From: Brenneria goodwinii
GTDB lineage: Bacteria > Pseudomonadota > Gammaproteobacteria > Enterobacterales > Enterobacteriaceae
Length of the DNA: 64,000 nucleotides
Reading direction: 5' to 3'
Assembly: GCF_002291445.1 (NCBI RefSeq)
Contig: NZ_CP014137.1
Coordinates: 3,658,001-3,722,000 of the forward strand
Part shown: positions 61,369-64,000 of the stretch, in pieces
How the letters are laid out: every line of letters starts with the position of its first letter
Position numbering within the stretch: position 1 is the stretch's first letter
Notes under the pieces: generated by a model
Databases searched by the model: none
What the model saw: only the letters and a program-made list of their open reading frames with translations
What the model was told of the DNA's origin: nothing
Made by a program: the position numbers and the translations under genes

Positions 61369-62802
61369 ATGATAAAAATGACGCTTCCAACACCGTCTTA
61401 CTATGACGAGATGCTTTCCGCAGAAGGCGAACAACGCCAACACTACAACTCCTATTGGCAATGGCTGCAACAGACCGATCAACAGGCTATCAGGCAGAAA
61501 AAGGAGCAGGCCGAACTGCTGTTTCACCGTGTAGGGATCACCTTCAACGTCTATGGCGAAGAGGGCGGCACCGAACGGTTAATTCCCTTCGACAGCGTGC
61601 CGCGCATTATTCCCGCGCATGAATGGCGCCAGCTCGATCGCGGTATCCGCCAGCGCGTTCAGGCGTTGAACGCCTTTCTGTACGATATCTACCATCAACA
61701 ACATATTCTTAAGGCCGGCATTATTCCCAGCGAACAGGTGCTGGCGAACGAGCAATATCAGCCCTGCATGCAGGGAGTGAATTTACACAACGATATTTAT
61801 GCCCATATCACCGGTATCGATATGGTGCGCAACAGCGACGGCCACTATTACGTGCTGGAAGATAATTTGCGCACGCCTTCCGGGGTTTCCTACATGTTGG
61901 AAAACCGCAAAATGATGATGCGGCTGTATCCGGATCTCTTCGCCAGCCAGCATATCGCCCCCGTCGAACGCTACCCCAGCTATCTGCTGCAAACGCTGCG
62001 TGAAAGCACGCTGGTTGACGATCCGACCGTTGTCGTGATGACGCCGGGACGCTTCAACAGCGCCTATTTCGAGCACAGCTTTCTGGCTCAGCAGATGGGC
62101 GTCGAACTGGTGGAAAGCGCCGATCTGTTTGTTAAAGAGGGCGCGGTCTTCATGCGCACTACCGAAGGCCCGTGTCGGGTGGACGTAATTTATCGCCGGG
62201 TGGACGACGACTTCCTCGATCCGCTGGCATTCCGCGCTGACTCTATGCTCGGCGTTCCGGGGCTGTTGTCGGTATACCGCGCCGGCGGCGTGGTACTGGC
62301 CAATGCCATCGGCACCGGCGTCGCGGATGATAAATCCATCTATCCTTACGTCCCGGATATGATCCGCTTTTACCTGTCTGAAGATCCCATTTTGGGCAAT
62401 ATTCCGACCTGGCAGTGCCGCGATCCCAAAGCGCTAAGCCATGTGCTCAGCAATCTGAATACCATGGTGGTGAAAGAAGTCCACGGCGCCGGAGGATACG
62501 GCATGCTGGTTGGCCCGCGAGCGACCCGTCAGGAGATCGACGATTTCCGCCAGCGCCTGTTGACGAATCCGCACAATTACATCGCCCAGGAAACGCTGGC
62601 GTTGTCCACCTGCCCGACCTTCGTGGAAGACGGACTGGCTCCCCGCCATATCGATCTGCGCCCGTTCGCGCTGTCAGGAGAAGAGATCCGCCTGATACCC
62701 GGCGGTTTAACCCGCGTCGCATTAACGGAAGGTTCATTGGTGGTCAACTCATCGCAAGGCGGTGGCACCAAAGATACCTGGGTCATGGAGGAGGATGAAT
62801 AA
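61369..62802 (+). CDS. Circularly permuted type 2 ATP-grasp protein
   Basis: A 477-residue CP-ATP-grasp protein (formerly DUF404/DUF407). Visible motifs are LNAFLYDIYHQQHIL, YYVLEDNLRTPSGVSYMLENR, DVIYRRVDDDFLDPLAFR, VVKEVHGAGGYGMLVGP and the HIDLRPFAL plus GGLTRVAL end. ATP-grasp enzymes form peptide-like bonds; members of this group are predicted to ligate peptides or modify a small molecule. The ATG at 61369 has AGAGG seven bases before it. The alpha-E and transglutaminase genes follow with overlaps. Confidence 0.88.
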   Translation: MIKMTLPTPSYYDEMLSAEGEQRQHYNSYWQWLQQTDQQAIRQKKEQAELLFHRVGITFNVYGEEGGTERLIPFDSVPRIIPAHEWRQLDRGIRQRVQALNAFLYDIYHQQHILKAGIIPSEQVLANEQYQPCMQGVNLHNDIYAHITGIDMVRNSDGHYYVLEDNLRTPSGVSYMLENRKMMMRLYPDLFASQHIAPVERYPSYLLQTLRESTLVDDPTVVVMTPGRFNSAYFEHSFLAQQMGVELVESADLFVKEGAVFMRTTEGPCRVDVIYRRVDDDFLDPLAFRADSMLGVPGLLSVYRAGGVVLANAIGTGVADDKSIYPYVPDMIRFYLSEDPILGNIPTWQCRDPKALSHVLSNLNTMVVKEVHGAGGYGMLVGPRATRQEIDDFRQRLLTNPHNYIAQETLALSTCPTFVEDGLAPRHIDLRPFALSGEEIRLIPGGLTRVALTEGSLVVNSSQGGGTKDTWVMEEDE

Positions 62803-63731
62803 TGTTAAGCCGCACAGCCAGTGAATTGTATTGGATGGCCCGCTATCTGGAGCGGGCGGAAAGCCTCGCCCGCGTTCTGGACGTGACTTACAAACTGTCC
62901 ATGATGCCGCGCCACAGCCAACAGTTGCGCGATTTGGCGTTGCCGTTGAACCTGACCTATACGCATGAGTTGTTCCAGGAGCGTTACGCCCGCTTCTCCA
63001 TGAACAACCTGCTGAACTTCTTTGCGCTGGACAGCCAGAACCCCAGCAGTATCTATAACTGCATCGAGATGGCCTGGAACAACGCCCACGCGGTGCGCGG
63101 CAGCCTCTCTTCAGAAGTCTGGGAATGCATTAACACCACCCGTATTGATATCCGTAACCTGCGCGGTCAGGGCGTGGATAAAATCGGTATCGATGCTTTT
63201 TTCGATTGGGTCAAAGAGCGCGCCCACCTGTTCCGGGGGGCGATGTTCGGCACCCTGCTGCGCGGCGATGCGCAAAGTTTTATTCGCCTTGGCACGCTGA
63301 TCGAACGCGCCGACGCCACCGCGCAGTTACTCAACCTGAAAACGCAGCAGTTGAATAGCGATCCGGATCCGGTGCGCGAATATTACCGGCTGGATACGCT
63401 GCTGCGGGCGGTCAGCGCCAGAGAAGCCTACCATAGTATCTATCGCCAGCCGATCAGCCGGGAAACCGTGACGGAACTGCTGGTGCTGCGCGCGGATGTC
63501 CCCCGTTCGCTGCACGCCTGTATGGACGATCTGGTGCAACAGTTGGAGGCGATTGGCAGTCAGCGGGCCAAGGTTCCCCAACGGCTGGCCCATCTTCTGC
63601 ACGTGGAGCTACGATTCAGCACGCTTGACGACATCATGGAGGAAGGGCTTGATACCTATCTGAATCACTTCCTAAGTAAAATCAATGAGCTGGCTGACAG
63701 TATCCGTCACACCTATCTGGAGGCGCTATGA
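62802..63731 (+). CDS. Alpha-E domain protein (DUF403)
   Basis: A 309-residue mainly helical alpha-E protein beginning MLSRTASELYWMARYLERAE, the domain's defining pattern, with RGSLSSEVWECIN and DATAQLLNLKTQQL. It shares one base with the ATP-grasp gene stop. The domain's function is unknown; it always occurs with ATP-grasp and transglutaminase partners. Confidence 0.9.
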   Translation: MLSRTASELYWMARYLERAESLARVLDVTYKLSMMPRHSQQLRDLALPLNLTYTHELFQERYARFSMNNLLNFFALDSQNPSSIYNCIEMAWNNAHAVRGSLSSEVWECINTTRIDIRNLRGQGVDKIGIDAFFDWVKERAHLFRGAMFGTLLRGDAQSFIRLGTLIERADATAQLLNLKTQQLNSDPDPVREYYRLDTLLRAVSAREAYHSIYRQPISRETVTELLVLRADVPRSLHACMDDLVQQLEAIGSQRAKVPQRLAHLLHVELRFSTLDDIMEEGLDTYLNHFLSKINELADSIRHTYLEAL

Positions 63732-64000
63732 AACTTACCATTAATCACCTGACGCATTATCGCTATGATGAGGAAGTGAAATTCAGCACCCAGTATCTGC
63801 GTTTGACGCCGCAAAGTTCAGCCCGCCAGCAGATTCACGAATGGAAACTGACGCTGCCCGCCTCGGCCGTCGCCACCAGCGATGCTTACGGCAATGTCCT
63901 GCACGTGCTGACGCTTGATGTTCCACACCGCGACATCACTATTCACGCTCAAGGCGTGGTGGAAATCGCCGATAACGCAGAGGAGCCTTACTACGGCGGC
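63728..64000 (+). CDS. Transglutaminase-family protein, N-terminal part (cut by window end)
   Basis: The ATG overlaps the alpha-E stop (ATGA). The 91 visible residues begin MKLTINHLTHYRYDEEVKFS and contain SARQQIHEWKLTLP and DAYGNVLHVLTL, the bacterial transglutaminase N-terminal domain. The catalytic Cys-His-Asp part lies outside the window. Predicted function is protease-like or amide-forming. Confidence 0.88.
   Translation, partial: MKLTINHLTHYRYDEEVKFSTQYLRLTPQSSARQQIHEWKLTLPASAVATSDAYGNVLHVLTLDVPHRDITIHAQGVVEIADNAEEPYYGG

Overview
The window reads as chromosome from a soft-rot or tree-pathogen enterobacterium (Pectobacteriaceae: the Dickeya, Pectobacterium, Brenneria, Lonsdalea group). 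This rests on Escherichia-like gene order in several conserved blocks, ERIC elements, moderate GC, and accessory genes typical of that group (a large CDI/two-partner-secretion locus, metal and peptide importers, a salicylate-type gene pair). The species cannot be fixed from the sequence alone.

Layout. 1-17.7 kb is core genome. It holds a nucleoside permease cut by the window start, yjjV, a CsbD-like gene, ytjA, osmY, prfC, tam, smp, serB, radA and nadR, then fau, 6S RNA, zapA, ygfB, pepP, ubiH and ubiI. 17.7-35.2 kb is accessory. It holds a PchB-like isochorismate pyruvate lyase with an isochorismate synthase (salicylate formation), curA, a sigma-54-type promoter driving a PuuP/PlaP-like permease, an ERIC element carrying a 75-bp insert, a YagU-family protein, and two convergent Opp/Nik-type ABC importers. 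The second importer resembles NikABCDE, sits behind a near-consensus Fur box, and lacks the nickel-ligand histidine of E. coli NikA. 35.2-38.2 kb is mgtA with a short acidic/proline leader ORF.

38.2-52.2 kb, on the minus strand, is a contact-dependent inhibition locus in the order cdiB, cdiC (HlyC-type lysine acyltransferase), cdiA (2931 aa), cdiI (two-TM immunity protein). Downstream lie eroded orphan CdiA C-terminal fragments, a lipoprotein, an unknown membrane protein and a SymE-like remnant. The CdiA C-terminus is hydrophobic and glycine-rich and the partner immunity protein is a small membrane protein, which suggests a membrane-acting toxin.

52.4-64 kb returns to mostly core genes: a chemoreceptor, a secreted alpha/beta hydrolase, yjgM, rraB, argI (with paired ARG boxes), tabA, the attenuated pyrL-pyrBI operon, ridA, and the start of an ATP-grasp/alpha-E/transglutaminase operon with a possible sigma-54 promoter.

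A family of roughly 75-bp structured repeats appears in three settings: a tandem pair after radA, inside an ERIC element, and between the pyr attenuator and pyrB. Stem changes between copies are compensatory, so folding appears to be conserved. In the pyr leader the copy lies inside the leader-peptide frame, which runs on into pyrB.
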